Of a stretch of 64,000 nucleotides of DNA, positions 50,610 to 60,273 are shown piece by piece. The notes beneath the pieces were generated by a model. The model was given only the letters and a program-made list of their open reading frames with translations. It ran no database searches and had not been told where the DNA came from. The translations under genes and the position numbers were made by a program. Position 1 is the first letter of the stretch. Each line of letters starts with the position of its first letter. Source of the DNA: Marinobacter maritimus (GTDB lineage: Bacteria; Pseudomonadota; Gammaproteobacteria; Pseudomonadales; Oleiphilaceae); assembly GCF_007671675.1 (NCBI RefSeq), contig NZ_VCGW01000001.1:62001-126000 (forward strand), in the 5' to 3' direction.

Positions 50610-51512
50610 ATGCCAGAGACAACCCACCGAACTCGTCCCTTCAGTTCGAACCAGCGCCTCCCGGAGTTGAGTGAGGCGCTGGTTCTGCACGGGCCGGAAC
50701 AGGCAGGTGAGTTGCTGGCAGAATTTATCCACCGCTATCCCAAACTCATGATTCTGACCGGCGCGGGCGTCAGCACCGATTCCGGCATTCCGGATTATCG
50801 CGATGGCGACGGCGCCTGGAAGCGCAAACAACCGGTACAGCATCGGGATTTCATGGAAAGCTTTGAAACCCGTCAGCGTTACTGGGGGCGCAGCTTGATT
50901 GGCTGGCCTGTCATGCGCAATGCCACCCCAAACCCCTCTCACTACTACATCGCCGACCTCGAACTGCGTAATCATGCCAGCCTGGTGGTCACCCAGAATG
51001 TAGATCGCCTGCATCAAAAAGCAGGTACGCGCGGTGTGTGTGATCTGCATGGCCGAGCGGATGAAGTAGTGTGTATGAGCTGTGGCTATCGCTGCCCCCG
51101 GGATGATGTGCACGCACGTTGTGCCGGTCTCAATCCGGATTTCGGACAGTACAAAGCCGACACCGCACCGGACGGAGATGCGGATCTGGATGTGGATTTT
51201 TCAGGATTTCAGTTGGCAGATTGCCCCAGGTGCAGCGGCATACTGAAGCCGGATGTGGTGTTTTTCGGGGATTATGTCCCGAAGCAGCGAGTACAGTCAG
51301 CCATAGAGGCGCTTAACGCCAGTGATGGTTTACTGGTGATTGGATCATCGCTGATGGTGTACTCGGGTTTTCGTTTCTGCCGGTATGCCAAAGAATTCGG
51401 CAAACCTGTCGCCACCCTTAACCTGGGCCGGACCCGGGCGGAAGAGCTGGCGGACCTTAAACTGAATGCACGAATAGGGGAGGCCCTGGAGGCCTCACTC
51501 AGGCGTTTATAG
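50610..51512 (+). CDS. NAD-dependent protein deacylase, sirtuin (class II/SIRT4-like)
   Basis: 300 residues from ATG 50610; the frame extends back to 50571 within the previous gene. Sirtuin motifs: LTGAGVSTDSGIPDYRDGDGAWK near 50, VVTQNVDRLHQKAG, catalytic His in DLHGRADEVVC near 145, zinc pairs CMSCGYRC (first) and CPRC (second), KPDVVFFGDYVP, and LLVIGSSLMVYSGF. It removes acyl groups from lysines using NAD+. The long spacer between zinc pairs and the YRDGDG in place of FRG resemble the class II (SIRT4-like) branch. Confidence 0.9.
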   Translation: MPETTHRTRPFSSNQRLPELSEALVLHGPEQAGELLAEFIHRYPKLMILTGAGVSTDSGIPDYRDGDGAWKRKQPVQHRDFMESFETRQRYWGRSLIGWPVMRNATPNPSHYYIADLELRNHASLVVTQNVDRLHQKAGTRGVCDLHGRADEVVCMSCGYRCPRDDVHARCAGLNPDFGQYKADTAPDGDADLDVDFSGFQLADCPRCSGILKPDVVFFGDYVPKQRVQSAIEALNASDGLLVIGSSLMVYSGFRFCRYAKEFGKPVATLNLGRTRAEELADLKLNARIGEALEASLRRL

Positions 51513-51527
51513 GCAACGGCTGGTCTG

Positions 51528-53246
51528 TCATTCAATGAATTCTTTTTGGCCGGTCGGGTCTTTCATAGGCGTGTCCGCTACGGCTTCTCCATTCAGGATC
51601 ATACGCGCTGCAGCAATGGCCGCATCGCGGTAGGGCATTAGCACAATGTCTGCCTTGGCGCGCGCAAGCGCTGCCGCCGTCTTCTCACTGTGTGCGGCAA
51701 CGGCGACCTTGCCATGATAGCCAAGGTCCTGCACCGACCTGAGCAGCGCACGGCGCGGGTCGTCATGGGTCAGCCCGGTTTCATGTTCGGGCACTGCCAG
51801 CACTAGCCATTTGGCCGCACCAAGCGGCAGGTGTGCAAGAAACTCCGGGTCCGTTGCATCGCCAAAAATCACATCGTATCCATCCATTCGGGCATGGCGA
51901 ACCGCCGTGGGGCTGAAGTCGACGCCAAGCACTCTCAGTCCGGCCTCCCGCAGCACGCCCGCAATACCAAGGCCGTAGCGCCCGAGCCCGAACAGGATCA
52001 CATCGTGTCCCTGCGAGCTTGATGGAGCATCTTCGCGCGGCGTCGCAGCCATGCGTCGGTCAAAAATTCTCAGAAGCGGCTCTACTCGATCATATATCTG
52101 GTGCGAATAGGTGATCATGTAGGTTGAGGCGGCGATAGTAATAAGGCCCACGAGTGTTACCAGGCCGAGCGCCTGGTCACTGACATGGCCGATAGTCACG
52201 CCCATCGCCATGAAAATGAGAGAGAACTCGCTGATCTGTGCCACCGTGAGGCCCGCAAGAAAGCCTGTACGTTTGCGGTAGCCCATCGTGACCATGATGA
52301 TCAGCACAATCAGCGGATTCCCGATCAGCACGAAAAGCGACAGGACAATGGCCGGCCCTACGCTGGCTCCCAGAACTGACAGATCCAGGGAAGCTCCGAG
52401 CGCGATAAAGAAAAATAGCAACAGAAAGTCCCTCAGCGACGTGAGGCGTGCGGCAATCGCCTCACGGTAGGCCGTGGAGGCCAGCGAAACACCCGCTAGT
52501 AGCCCGCCGAGTTCTTTCCCGAAGCCGAGATAGTGCCCAATCGCCGCTAACAGTGCGGCCCAGGCGATGGTAAATGACACCAGCAATTCCGGAGCCTGCG
52601 ACAGGCGGTCGACCAGCGGATTGGCAGCATAACGGATGAATAGCGCCACCGCGAAAAGCATGGCCAGGCCGTAACCAAGAACGACCAGGACATCGGTCAG
52701 CACAGCATCTTCACCGGCTCCCACGCCGATAGCAGACAATACGATCATCGCAACCACAACAACGACATCCTGCACAATCAGAAAGCCAAGCGCGATGCGG
52801 CCATGGAGCGAGTCGATCTCACGTTTATCAGACAACAGTTTGACGATGATGATGGTCGACGAAAACGTCAGAGCGATGGCTACGTATATAGCCGATAGAG
52901 CATCGAGGCCAAGTAATAGGCTGATGATGAAGCCGAAGACCGTTGTGAATATTACTTGCCCCAACCCCGTAATCAGTGCCACAGGGCCCAGCGTGCGTAC
53001 CAGATTGAAATCCAGCTTGAGCCCGACGAGGAACAACAGAACCGCAATTCCCAACTCGGCCAAGAGGTCTATTTGTTCATCCGAGCGGGCGATATCCAGC
53101 ACAGAGGGGCCGGCAACTATGCCCACCGCAATGAAGCTCACAATCAATGGTTGGCGCAGAAGAAGTCCGATGAAGCCTACACTAGCGGCCAGTACCAGCA
53201 GCGCAGCGAACTCGTAGAACATGTAGCCCTGAAGCGCTTCGGTCAC
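51528..53246 (-). CDS. CPA2-family cation:proton antiporter with TrkA-N domain
   Basis: 572 residues. The N-terminal about 390 residues hold twelve or so helices of a Na+/H+ exchanger core (VGIVAGPSVLDI, FSSTIIIVKLLSDKREIDSLHGRIALGFLIVQDVVVV). The C-terminal part (about 410-560) is a TrkA-N Rossmann domain (DVILFGLGRYGLGIAGVLREAG, DATDPEFLAHL), as in KefB/YbaL/RosB. It probably exchanges K+ or Na+ for H+ under nucleotide control. Its start overlaps the P-type ATPase stop by 4 bp (ATGA), so the pair are coupled. Confidence 0.9.
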   Translation of the reverse strand: MTEALQGYMFYEFAALLVLAASVGFIGLLLRQPLIVSFIAVGIVAGPSVLDIARSDEQIDLLAELGIAVLLFLVGLKLDFNLVRTLGPVALITGLGQVIFTTVFGFIISLLLGLDALSAIYVAIALTFSSTIIIVKLLSDKREIDSLHGRIALGFLIVQDVVVVVAMIVLSAIGVGAGEDAVLTDVLVVLGYGLAMLFAVALFIRYAANPLVDRLSQAPELLVSFTIAWAALLAAIGHYLGFGKELGGLLAGVSLASTAYREAIAARLTSLRDFLLLFFFIALGASLDLSVLGASVGPAIVLSLFVLIGNPLIVLIIMVTMGYRKRTGFLAGLTVAQISEFSLIFMAMGVTIGHVSDQALGLVTLVGLITIAASTYMITYSHQIYDRVEPLLRIFDRRMAATPREDAPSSSQGHDVILFGLGRYGLGIAGVLREAGLRVLGVDFSPTAVRHARMDGYDVIFGDATDPEFLAHLPLGAAKWLVLAVPEHETGLTHDDPRRALLRSVQDLGYHGKVAVAAHSEKTAAALARAKADIVLMPYRDAAIAAARMILNGEAVADTPMKDPTGQKEFIE

Positions 53247-56005
53247 AATGTCTCTCTTTTACTTTCAGTCTTTGAAGGCTGCCCTGGGGTGCGGGGACGG
53301 TGCATCCTGTGGCGCAGAACACGTTTTTCTATTTCAAGAATCACAAGCAGTGCAGGCCCTACGGCGACGATAGCCAAGCCCTGGGGAACGCTCAAAGGCC
53401 GGGTATCGAAGAAGGCTTCCATAAACGGAGCGTAGGTAAACAGGAACTGTAACGTGGTGACTGCGGTTATGGCGATAAGCACCGGCCGCGTTCCGAGTGC
53501 GGCCTTGAGCGACAGCGAGGTGGTATTGAGGAAGCGCACAGAGAAAAGATAGAAGATCTCCATCACCACCAGTGTGTTGACTGCGATCGTGCGTGCTTCT
53601 TCGATGCTTGCGCCTTGCTGTTGGGCCCAGATGAACATCCCGAAAATGCCTGAGCACAGGAGAATCGACACGAATGCCACGCGCCATAGGACGAAGCGCG
53701 ACAGAATATCCTCTGAGGCAGGGCGAGGCGGGCGCTGCATGATGCCGGGTTCCGCTCCTTCAAAGGCCAGGGCCATGGCCAGAACAACCGAGCTGACCAT
53801 ATTAACCCACAGGATCTGCACCGGCGTGATGGGCAGCGTCAGGCCCAGAAGAAGCGCTGCAATGAGTGCCATCGCTTCACCGCCATTGACAGGCAGGAGA
53901 AAGAGGACGGCTTTTCGCAGGTTGTCATAAACAGTTCGGCCGGCTCGAACGGCGGCCGCAATGGTGGCAAAATTGTCGTCGGCCAGCACAATCTCGGCCG
54001 CTTCCTTGGCCGCTTCGGTCCCGGTTTTTCCCATAGCGATGCCGATATCAGCGCGTTTTAGCGACGGCGCGTCGTTAACCCCGTCGCCAGTCATGGCCAC
54101 GACGAGTCCATCAGCCTGCAATGCTTCGACCAGGCGCAGCTTGTGCTCGGGGCTGGTACGCGCAAACACGTCGATGCGCGCGGCGCTCTCTTGCAGTTCT
54201 GTGGCACTCAGCCCGTCAATCTGGGCACCTTCCAGAACTTCCTCGGTATTCTCAAGCCCCAGTTGTCGAGAAATTGCCAGGGCGGTGCCGCCATGATCGC
54301 CGGTAATCATCTTGACCCGGATGCTCGCTGCCTGGCACTCGGCTACGGCGGTAATAGCTTCTTCACGGGGTGGATCTATCAGGCCGACGAGTCCCAGAAT
54401 GGTCAGCCCGTTTTCCACTTCACTGAAGGACAGTGTCTGAGCGCCTTCCGGTGCGTGCTTTGTGGCGATGGCCAAAACTCTCTGGCCTTCAGCTGCAATC
54501 TCCGACGCAGCACGCCGCCAGTATTCGGCATCTAAGGGGGTGGCCCCGTCTTCGTCCTCATGCTGGCGGGTACACATGGCCAGGATACGCTCGGGAGCTC
54601 CCTTCACGTGGATTGTTGCCTGGCCGTTGTGATCATGATGCAGTGTCGCCATAAACCGGTGCTGGGCGTCGAAGGGAATCGCGTCAGTTTGCGGATTGGC
54701 AGGGCGGGTATCACCTGTCACCAGGCCGGCTTTGCAGGCAAAGGCGACCAGGGCGCCCTCCATTGGGTCGCCTTGAACGGTCCAGCCAGCTTCCGTTTGC
54801 TTCAGTTCTGCATCGTTGCAAAGCATGGCACCAAGGGCAAGATCGCTCAGGAGCGGATGGGTTCCTGATTCGACCTCCTTGGAGTCGAGCATAATGGAAC
54901 CATCGGGTGTATACCCTGTGCCGGTTACAGAAAAGCTTTGCCTTGCGGTGGCGACCCTGGTCACCGTCATTTCGTTGCGGGTTAGCGTGCCTGTCTTGTC
55001 TGTACAGATGACCGAGACAGAGCCTAAAGCCTCGATCGCGGGGAGTCGGCGCACGATCGCGTTGCGCCGTGCCATCGCCTGCACGCCGATGGCGAGTGTT
55101 ACGGTGAGAATTGCCGGCAGCCCCTCAGGGATCGCAGCAACCGATAAGCCAACCACGGCGACAAAGACGTCACCAAAGCTCATGCCGGCCACGCCGTACC
55201 CGAAGGCGAGGATCATCGCGGCCAGTACGAGGATGACGCCGGTAATGCGGCGGGCGAAGACCTCCATCTGCAGGAGAAGTGGTGTGGTTGTTGTCTCGAC
55301 GCTGGTCAGCAACCCGCTGATTCGCCCGATTTCGGTCTCGGCTCCTGTCGCTACAATAACGCCACGCCCGGTGCCGGCGGCGACCAGGGTACCGCTGTAG
55401 GCCATCGAGTGTCGGTCGCCAATGGGTGCGTCTGCGGCGACAGGATCTGTCACCTTGTCGACCGGAACGGATTCACCTGTCAGAACCGCTTCCTGAATAC
55501 GTAAGCCCTTGGCGGCAACCAATCGAAGGTCGGCGGGCACCTTGTCGCCGGCGTCAAGAAGTACGATATCCCCCGGTACCAGTTCCTCGGCTGGCACCGT
55601 CGCCCGGCGCCCGTCACGCAGTACTTCTGCTTCTGGAGCCAGCATGTTGCGAATTGCCGACAAAGCCTGCTCGGCACGACCTTCCTGTACGAAGCCGATC
55701 ACTGAGTTGACCAGCACGACGGCCAGGATCACACCGGTATCGACCAGATGCCCAAGCGCGGCTGTTACCACTGCGGCGGCCAGCAGTACATAGATCAGGA
55801 CATTGCGGAATTGTCTGAGGAATCGGCGTAGCGGGCCGTCGGGCTGAACTTCGGGTAGCCGGTTCGGCCCGGTGCGGTTAAGCCTTTCTGTTGCGTCTGT
55901 GGGGCTCAGGCCATCAAGGCCTGAGCCCACATTCCTGAAAACCTCGTCCTCCCCAAGTGCAAACCATTTGGGGGCCGATGGATCCTTGACGGGGCGAGTG
56001 GTCAT
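53243..56005 (-). CDS. PMR1/SERCA-like P-type cation ATPase
   Basis: 920 residues. Order: cation ATPase N domain (GLSPTDATERLNRTGPNRLPE), the TGES motif (EAVLTGESVPVDKV), phosphorylation site SVICTDKTGTLTRNE near residue 335, nucleotide region (KGAPERILAM), hinge VVAMTGDGVNDAPSLKRADIGIAMGKTGTEAAKE near 640, and C-terminal helices. P2A-type members pump Ca2+ or Mn2+ out of the cell; ion specificity cannot be fixed from motif reading. Linked to the antiporter, it suggests a cation homeostasis unit. The pair has the high-GC codon style of an imported block, which is only an impression. Confidence 0.92.
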   Translation of the reverse strand: MTTRPVKDPSAPKWFALGEDEVFRNVGSGLDGLSPTDATERLNRTGPNRLPEVQPDGPLRRFLRQFRNVLIYVLLAAAVVTAALGHLVDTGVILAVVLVNSVIGFVQEGRAEQALSAIRNMLAPEAEVLRDGRRATVPAEELVPGDIVLLDAGDKVPADLRLVAAKGLRIQEAVLTGESVPVDKVTDPVAADAPIGDRHSMAYSGTLVAAGTGRGVIVATGAETEIGRISGLLTSVETTTTPLLLQMEVFARRITGVILVLAAMILAFGYGVAGMSFGDVFVAVVGLSVAAIPEGLPAILTVTLAIGVQAMARRNAIVRRLPAIEALGSVSVICTDKTGTLTRNEMTVTRVATARQSFSVTGTGYTPDGSIMLDSKEVESGTHPLLSDLALGAMLCNDAELKQTEAGWTVQGDPMEGALVAFACKAGLVTGDTRPANPQTDAIPFDAQHRFMATLHHDHNGQATIHVKGAPERILAMCTRQHEDEDGATPLDAEYWRRAASEIAAEGQRVLAIATKHAPEGAQTLSFSEVENGLTILGLVGLIDPPREEAITAVAECQAASIRVKMITGDHGGTALAISRQLGLENTEEVLEGAQIDGLSATELQESAARIDVFARTSPEHKLRLVEALQADGLVVAMTGDGVNDAPSLKRADIGIAMGKTGTEAAKEAAEIVLADDNFATIAAAVRAGRTVYDNLRKAVLFLLPVNGGEAMALIAALLLGLTLPITPVQILWVNMVSSVVLAMALAFEGAEPGIMQRPPRPASEDILSRFVLWRVAFVSILLCSGIFGMFIWAQQQGASIEEARTIAVNTLVVMEIFYLFSVRFLNTTSLSLKAALGTRPVLIAITAVTTLQFLFTYAPFMEAFFDTRPLSVPQGLAIVAVGPALLVILEIEKRVLRHRMHRPRTPGQPSKTESKRETL

Positions 56006-56122
56006 AGGGCCTCTCCTTAGATCAACAACGCCCCATCATACACTGCGATATAGCTCAAACATATTTGAAGTCTACGTCGGAACTCCCCGGTTTTTACACC
56101 TCGTTTTCAAATTTGACATAGC

Positions 56123-57532
56123 TCAAGAACCGAACAAGTTGTAGATAAATACTGCACCCACGGCCACCGGCGTAATGAAACGTACGGTAATGTACCAGAG
56201 GCGGAACATGGGCTCTGACAGCGCCAGCTCATCCTCCATCGCCTTGCGTGACATTACCCAGCCGGCAAATACGGCAACCAGCAGGCCGCCCAGCGGCAAC
56301 AGGATGTTGGCAGTAAAGAAGTCCAGCAGATCAAATATCGTTTTACCTTCGAGCATGCCAATCCACCCCAGTGGCGCGAAACCCGACCACAGGTTCAGGG
56401 AAAGGATTGATGCAATGCCCAGCGCCCAGCACACGAAACCTGCGCCTAACGTACTGGTGATGCGGGTCATTCCTTTTTGTTCCTCCAGCCATTCCACAAT
56501 GGGCTCCAGCAGCGAAATACCGGAGGTCCAAGCGGCAAATATCAGCAACAGGAAGAACAGGGTTCCGAACAGGCTGCCCATGGGCATCTGGCCAAACGCC
56601 AGCGGCAGGGTCTGAAAGATCAGGCCGGGGCCGGCGCCGGGCTCAAGGCCGTTGGCGAAGACAATCGGGAAAATGGCCAGGCCGGCCAGCAAAGCCACAC
56701 CGGTATCGATGACGCAAACGGCAATGGAGGTTTTGGCGATGGACACACCTTTAGGCAGGTAGGAGCCGTAAGCCATCATCACCGCCATGCCGAGGCTCAG
56801 AGTGAAGAAGGCGTGGCCCAAGGCGACCAGAATGCCGGAGGTTGTGAGTTTGGAGAAGTCTGGCTGGAACAGGAAAGTCACAGCGCGGCCAAACTCACCG
56901 GTGGTCATGGCGTAGCCGACAACGATGAGCAAAAGCAGGAACAAGGCCGGCATAAGAATGCTGACGGCCCGCTCAAGGCCCGCGCGAACGCCTTTTGCTA
57001 CCACTAGCATCACCAGCGCCATAAACAGGGTATGCCACATCAGCAGCGTGAGCGGATCCGCCAGAAGGTCAGAGAAGATGGCACCAATGGCCTCCGCAGA
57101 CTGGCCGGTCAGCTCTCCACTGGCGGCTGTCCCTACATAGGATACAGCCCAGCCACCGATCACCGAGTAGAATGAGAGAATCAGGAAGCCGGCGATCACC
57201 CCGACTGCGCCGACCATGCGCCAGGCCGGGTTCAGCTTGTCGTGCCCGGTAATGGCTCTGAGGCTGTTAACCGGGCTGCGGCCGCCGCGGCGACCAATGA
57301 GCACCTCAGCCATCATGATGGGCAGACCAATCGCAGCGATACACAGCAGGTATACCAGTACGAAGGCTCCACCACCGTTTTCACCGGTAACATAGGGAAA
57401 TTTCCAGATATTACCCAATCCAACGGCCGAACCAGTGGCCGCAAGAATAAATGCAAGGCGTGAGGACCAGAGCCCCCGGTTGGCGTTCGAGCCTTCCAGT
57501 GCTCCTGAAACCGGTGTGTTTGATTCAGACAT
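56123..57532 (-). CDS. Sodium-dependent transporter, NSS (SNF) family
   Basis: 469 residues from ATG 57532, with GGAG just upstream; the frame opens at 57580 without a site. The first-helix signature is FILAATGSAVGLGNIWKFPYVTGENGGGAFVLVYLLC, which binds Na+ and substrate. About twelve helices follow. Bacterial members (LeuT, MhsT, TnaT) import amino acids. Specificity is not known. A gap of 84 bp separates it from the leucine-type dehydrogenase gene upstream, so they may be linked in function. Confidence 0.93.
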   Translation of the reverse strand: MSESNTPVSGALEGSNANRGLWSSRLAFILAATGSAVGLGNIWKFPYVTGENGGGAFVLVYLLCIAAIGLPIMMAEVLIGRRGGRSPVNSLRAITGHDKLNPAWRMVGAVGVIAGFLILSFYSVIGGWAVSYVGTAASGELTGQSAEAIGAIFSDLLADPLTLLMWHTLFMALVMLVVAKGVRAGLERAVSILMPALFLLLLIVVGYAMTTGEFGRAVTFLFQPDFSKLTTSGILVALGHAFFTLSLGMAVMMAYGSYLPKGVSIAKTSIAVCVIDTGVALLAGLAIFPIVFANGLEPGAGPGLIFQTLPLAFGQMPMGSLFGTLFFLLLIFAAWTSGISLLEPIVEWLEEQKGMTRITSTLGAGFVCWALGIASILSLNLWSGFAPLGWIGMLEGKTIFDLLDFFTANILLPLGGLLVAVFAGWVMSRKAMEDELALSEPMFRLWYITVRFITPVAVGAVFIYNLFGS

Positions 57533-57616
57533 GATTGTCTCCTGTAGATGCTTGTTTTTGTTTGTAAGAGCGGAAGCCATGAATTAATCATAGCCCCGTA
57601 AACCAAATGCTGTTCG

Positions 57617-58717
57617 TTATCCCGCGTTGATGCGCTGCTCGCGCGCTATCTCAGCTGCGGTGGAATGTTTCCGGAAGCGCTCTTCGGCAAGAATATTGGC
57701 AACTGCGCCGGTTGGCATGCCGCTACGATCCGAGCGCGTGAAGATCTCGGAAAGCGTTTGGCCAATGCCCTCTACGTGGGCTCGCACGGCTTCCGGAGAG
57801 GCCCCGGTGCGCTCGTAGAAAACATCGATGATACCGCCGGCGTTAATAGCGAAATCCGGGGCATAAAGAATGCCGCGGTCTTTTAGTGCCTGATCGTGAT
57901 CCGGGCGTTGCAGGAGATTGTTGGCCGCGCCTGCAATGACGCTAGCTTTCAGGCGGGGAATGCTGTCGTCGTTTAGCACGGCACCCATGGCGCAGGGTGC
58001 GACCACATCTACCGGCAGGAACAGAATGTCGTCAGCCGAGGCGGCATGAGCGCCCAGCTCATCCACCGCACGCTGCATATTCTCTTGGTGAATGTCGTAC
58101 ACCCAAAGTTCTGCGCCAGCTTCTTTCAAGTGTCGTGCCAAGCGATAGCCCACGTTCCCGATACCCTGGATAGCCACCTTCAACCCCGTCAGGTCGTCGC
58201 GGCCGAGCTTGTGTTTCACTGCCGCCTTCAGGCCGACGAATGTGCCATAGGCTGTGGTGGGTGAAGGGTCACCGTTACTGGGCTGGCCGTCAAAAGCAGT
58301 GCGCTCGACAATACCGGCAACGTGCTTGGTATGCCGGCCCATCACTTTCAGGTCGGGTACGCTGGTGCCGGAATCTTCGGCCGCAATGTACTGGCCGCCA
58401 AGGCCTTCCAGGTGTGTGCCCATGGCTTCCAGTAAGGCTTCAGTCTTTTGTTTGCGTGGATCGCCGATAATGACCGATTTGCCGCCGCCCAATTCCAGGT
58501 TGGCAAGCGCTGACTTGTACGTCATACCCCGTGACAGGCGCAATACGTCGCGCAAGGCCTCCTCATCGCTGGCATAAGGGAACATCCTGCAGCCACCCAG
58601 AGCGGGCCCACGGGAAGTGTTGTGTATGGCAACAATGGCTTTTAGCCCGGTCTCTGGGTCGCAGAAGAAGGATAAATGTTCGTGGTTATCAAATTCGGGA
58701 TGGCTGAATACGTTCAT
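57617..58717 (-). CDS. Glu/Leu/Phe/Val dehydrogenase (leucine dehydrogenase type)
   Basis: 366 residues. The substrate domain has [47 protein letters not shown] (catalytic Lys in the [11 protein letters not shown] and GGGKS motifs) and ..[10 protein letters not shown]. The NAD domain has [17 protein letters not shown]. The size and small-residue pocket fit leucine or valine dehydrogenase rather than glutamate dehydrogenase (about 450). It reversibly deaminates branched-chain amino acids to 2-oxoacids. The AzlCD exporter 1.6 kb away is a possible functional partner. Confidence 0.92.
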   Translation of the reverse strand: MNVFSHPEFDNHEHLSFFCDPETGLKAIVAIHNTSRGPALGGCRMFPYASDEEALRDVLRLSRGMTYKSALANLELGGGKSVIIGDPRKQKTEALLEAMGTHLEGLGGQYIAAEDSGTSVPDLKVMGRHTKHVAGIVERTAFDGQPSNGDPSPTTAYGTFVGLKAAVKHKLGRDDLTGLKVAIQGIGNVGYRLARHLKEAGAELWVYDIHQENMQRAVDELGAHAASADDILFLPVDVVAPCAMGAVLNDDSIPRLKASVIAGAANNLLQRPDHDQALKDRGILYAPDFAINAGGIIDVFYERTGASPEAVRAHVEGIGQTLSEIFTRSDRSGMPTGAVANILAEERFRKHSTAAEIAREQRINAG

Positions 58718-59131
58718 GCGGATTACCCCTCTTCCCTGGTTGTGATGGACTCAAACCAGCGGAAATGAAAGGCGATGGTCTTAACAGTTGGGCGTGATTG
58801 TGCATTGCACAAGACGTCCTGGAGACGTGCAGATACAGACATTTTGAAATCCTCTCCACTCGGCCGGATCTCGGCGGCAGTGGCGGTGTTGTTTTTGTCG
58901 TCCGGCTTGTGGCCGGCGGTTTGATTTCAGGTGCCCGGGTCTCCCGAAGGGGATTGCCCTTGTGGGGTCGGGCTGGATACAAACTAATCGCTCTGGGCGG
59001 AGAGGTCAATTGCAGATTTGGCGTCTGGGCTGGCTCTGGTGATTTCAAAAAGCCGGGAACGACTTTCTTTTGCCACCAGCTGTTGTCATGCGCTAATTTG
59101 AAGGATCAAGACTTATCCCCGGGAGTACAGG
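58718..59131. promoter_or_regulatory. Divergent intergenic region, leucine dehydrogenase / MscS
   Basis: 414 bp without a supported gene. The one clear feature is the perfect dyad TTGTGCATTGCACAA at 58798-58812 (7-bp arms about one central base), 81 bp upstream of the dehydrogenase start, a likely operator. Open frames in both strands here lack ribosome-binding sites and family matches. Confidence 0.5.
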
Positions 59132-60202
59132 ATGTTGGAGTCTATTGAAGCCGGCCTCACAGCATGGCTGCTGCCGGGGGCGTCTGCGTTACTGGCGCTG
59201 CTGGCAACCTACACTGCTTATCGGCTTGCGTTGGCACTGACGCGGCGATTTACCCGCTCCAAGGCCGTTCCCCGTATCTTTCTCGATGCCGCCGCGCGCG
59301 CTTTGGGCGTTGTTGTGTGTCTGTTGGTGCTGAACGGAGTTCTTGAAACCGCGCCCGAAGATCTTCCCCTGCTATCGGAGCTCCAGCACCTCGCCACGCT
59401 ACTGTTGATACTGTCGCTAACCTGGGCGGCGGTGCGTTGCACCTCGGCCATCGGTGAGGTGATTGTTACGCTCAATCCGGTACTGGAAGGCCAATGGAAG
59501 CGTGCCCGGAAAGTTGAAACGCAAACCCGGTTTCTTGTTCGTGGCCTCAATATCCTGATAGTGATCGTGGGGATGGGAGTCGCCCTGATGACCTTTGATG
59601 GGGTCCGCCATGTCGGCGGAAGCTTGCTGGCCTCTGCAGGCATTGGTGGCATTGTTCTGGGTTTTGCGGCCCGTCCGGTGCTGGGTAACCTGCTGGCAGG
59701 CATGCAGATTGCTTTGACTCAGCCGTTCCGCATCGACGACGTGCTCCATGTTCAGGGTGAGTGGTGCTGGGTCGAGGAAGTGACCGCCACCTATGTGGTG
59801 TTGCGGGTTTGGGATCTGCGGCGGCTGATCGTGCCACTGCAGTGGTTTATAGAGAACCCGTTTCAGAACTGGTCGCGGAATACGGCGGACCTGCTGGGCA
59901 CGGTCTTTTTGTGGTTGGACTACGGCATACCGGTGGAGCCTTTACGTGAGGAGTTTGCGCGCCTGCTCCGGCAGGCGTCACAGTGGGACGGTAAGACTGA
60001 GACGGTGCAGGTTACTGACTCCAACGAACGAGCCTTGCAGATACGCTTCCTGATGGGCGCCCCGGATTCCAGCCAGGCCTGGGATCTACGGTGTGCTGTA
60101 CGGGAGGGCCTGGTAAAGTTTGTTCAGAACCAGTATCCGGAATATCTACCTCGTGTCCGGGCGCGGCTGGTGGAAGACTCAGAAGTGGCCCCAGAGAATT
60201 AA
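59132..60202 (+). CDS. Mechanosensitive channel, MscS family (1)
   Basis: 356 residues with GGGAGTACAGG before the ATG. Four or so N-terminal helices are followed by the pore helix GSLLASAGIGGIVLGFAARPVLGNLLAGMQIALTQPF, the Gly/Ala-rich TM3 of MscS. The beta domain follows (IDDVLHVQGEWCWVEEVTATYVVLRVWDLRRLIVPLQWF) and then a C-terminal alpha/beta domain. It opens on membrane tension to release solutes in hypo-osmotic shock. A second MscS lies at 61343. Confidence 0.9.
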   Translation: MLESIEAGLTAWLLPGASALLALLATYTAYRLALALTRRFTRSKAVPRIFLDAAARALGVVVCLLVLNGVLETAPEDLPLLSELQHLATLLLILSLTWAAVRCTSAIGEVIVTLNPVLEGQWKRARKVETQTRFLVRGLNILIVIVGMGVALMTFDGVRHVGGSLLASAGIGGIVLGFAARPVLGNLLAGMQIALTQPFRIDDVLHVQGEWCWVEEVTATYVVLRVWDLRRLIVPLQWFIENPFQNWSRNTADLLGTVFLWLDYGIPVEPLREEFARLLRQASQWDGKTETVQVTDSNERALQIRFLMGAPDSSQAWDLRCAVREGLVKFVQNQYPEYLPRVRARLVEDSEVAPEN

Positions 60203-60273
60203 CCGGTACCGGCTGCACCTGACCTCGGAAAGTACCTATACGCGTTTCCCTAAAACTTCCTTAGCTTGCGTAG

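Noticed and set aside
58798..59148. Rightward and leftward frames in the leucine dehydrogenase/MscS gap
   Set aside because: Neither has a start signal or recognisable sequence; the region is treated as regulatory.
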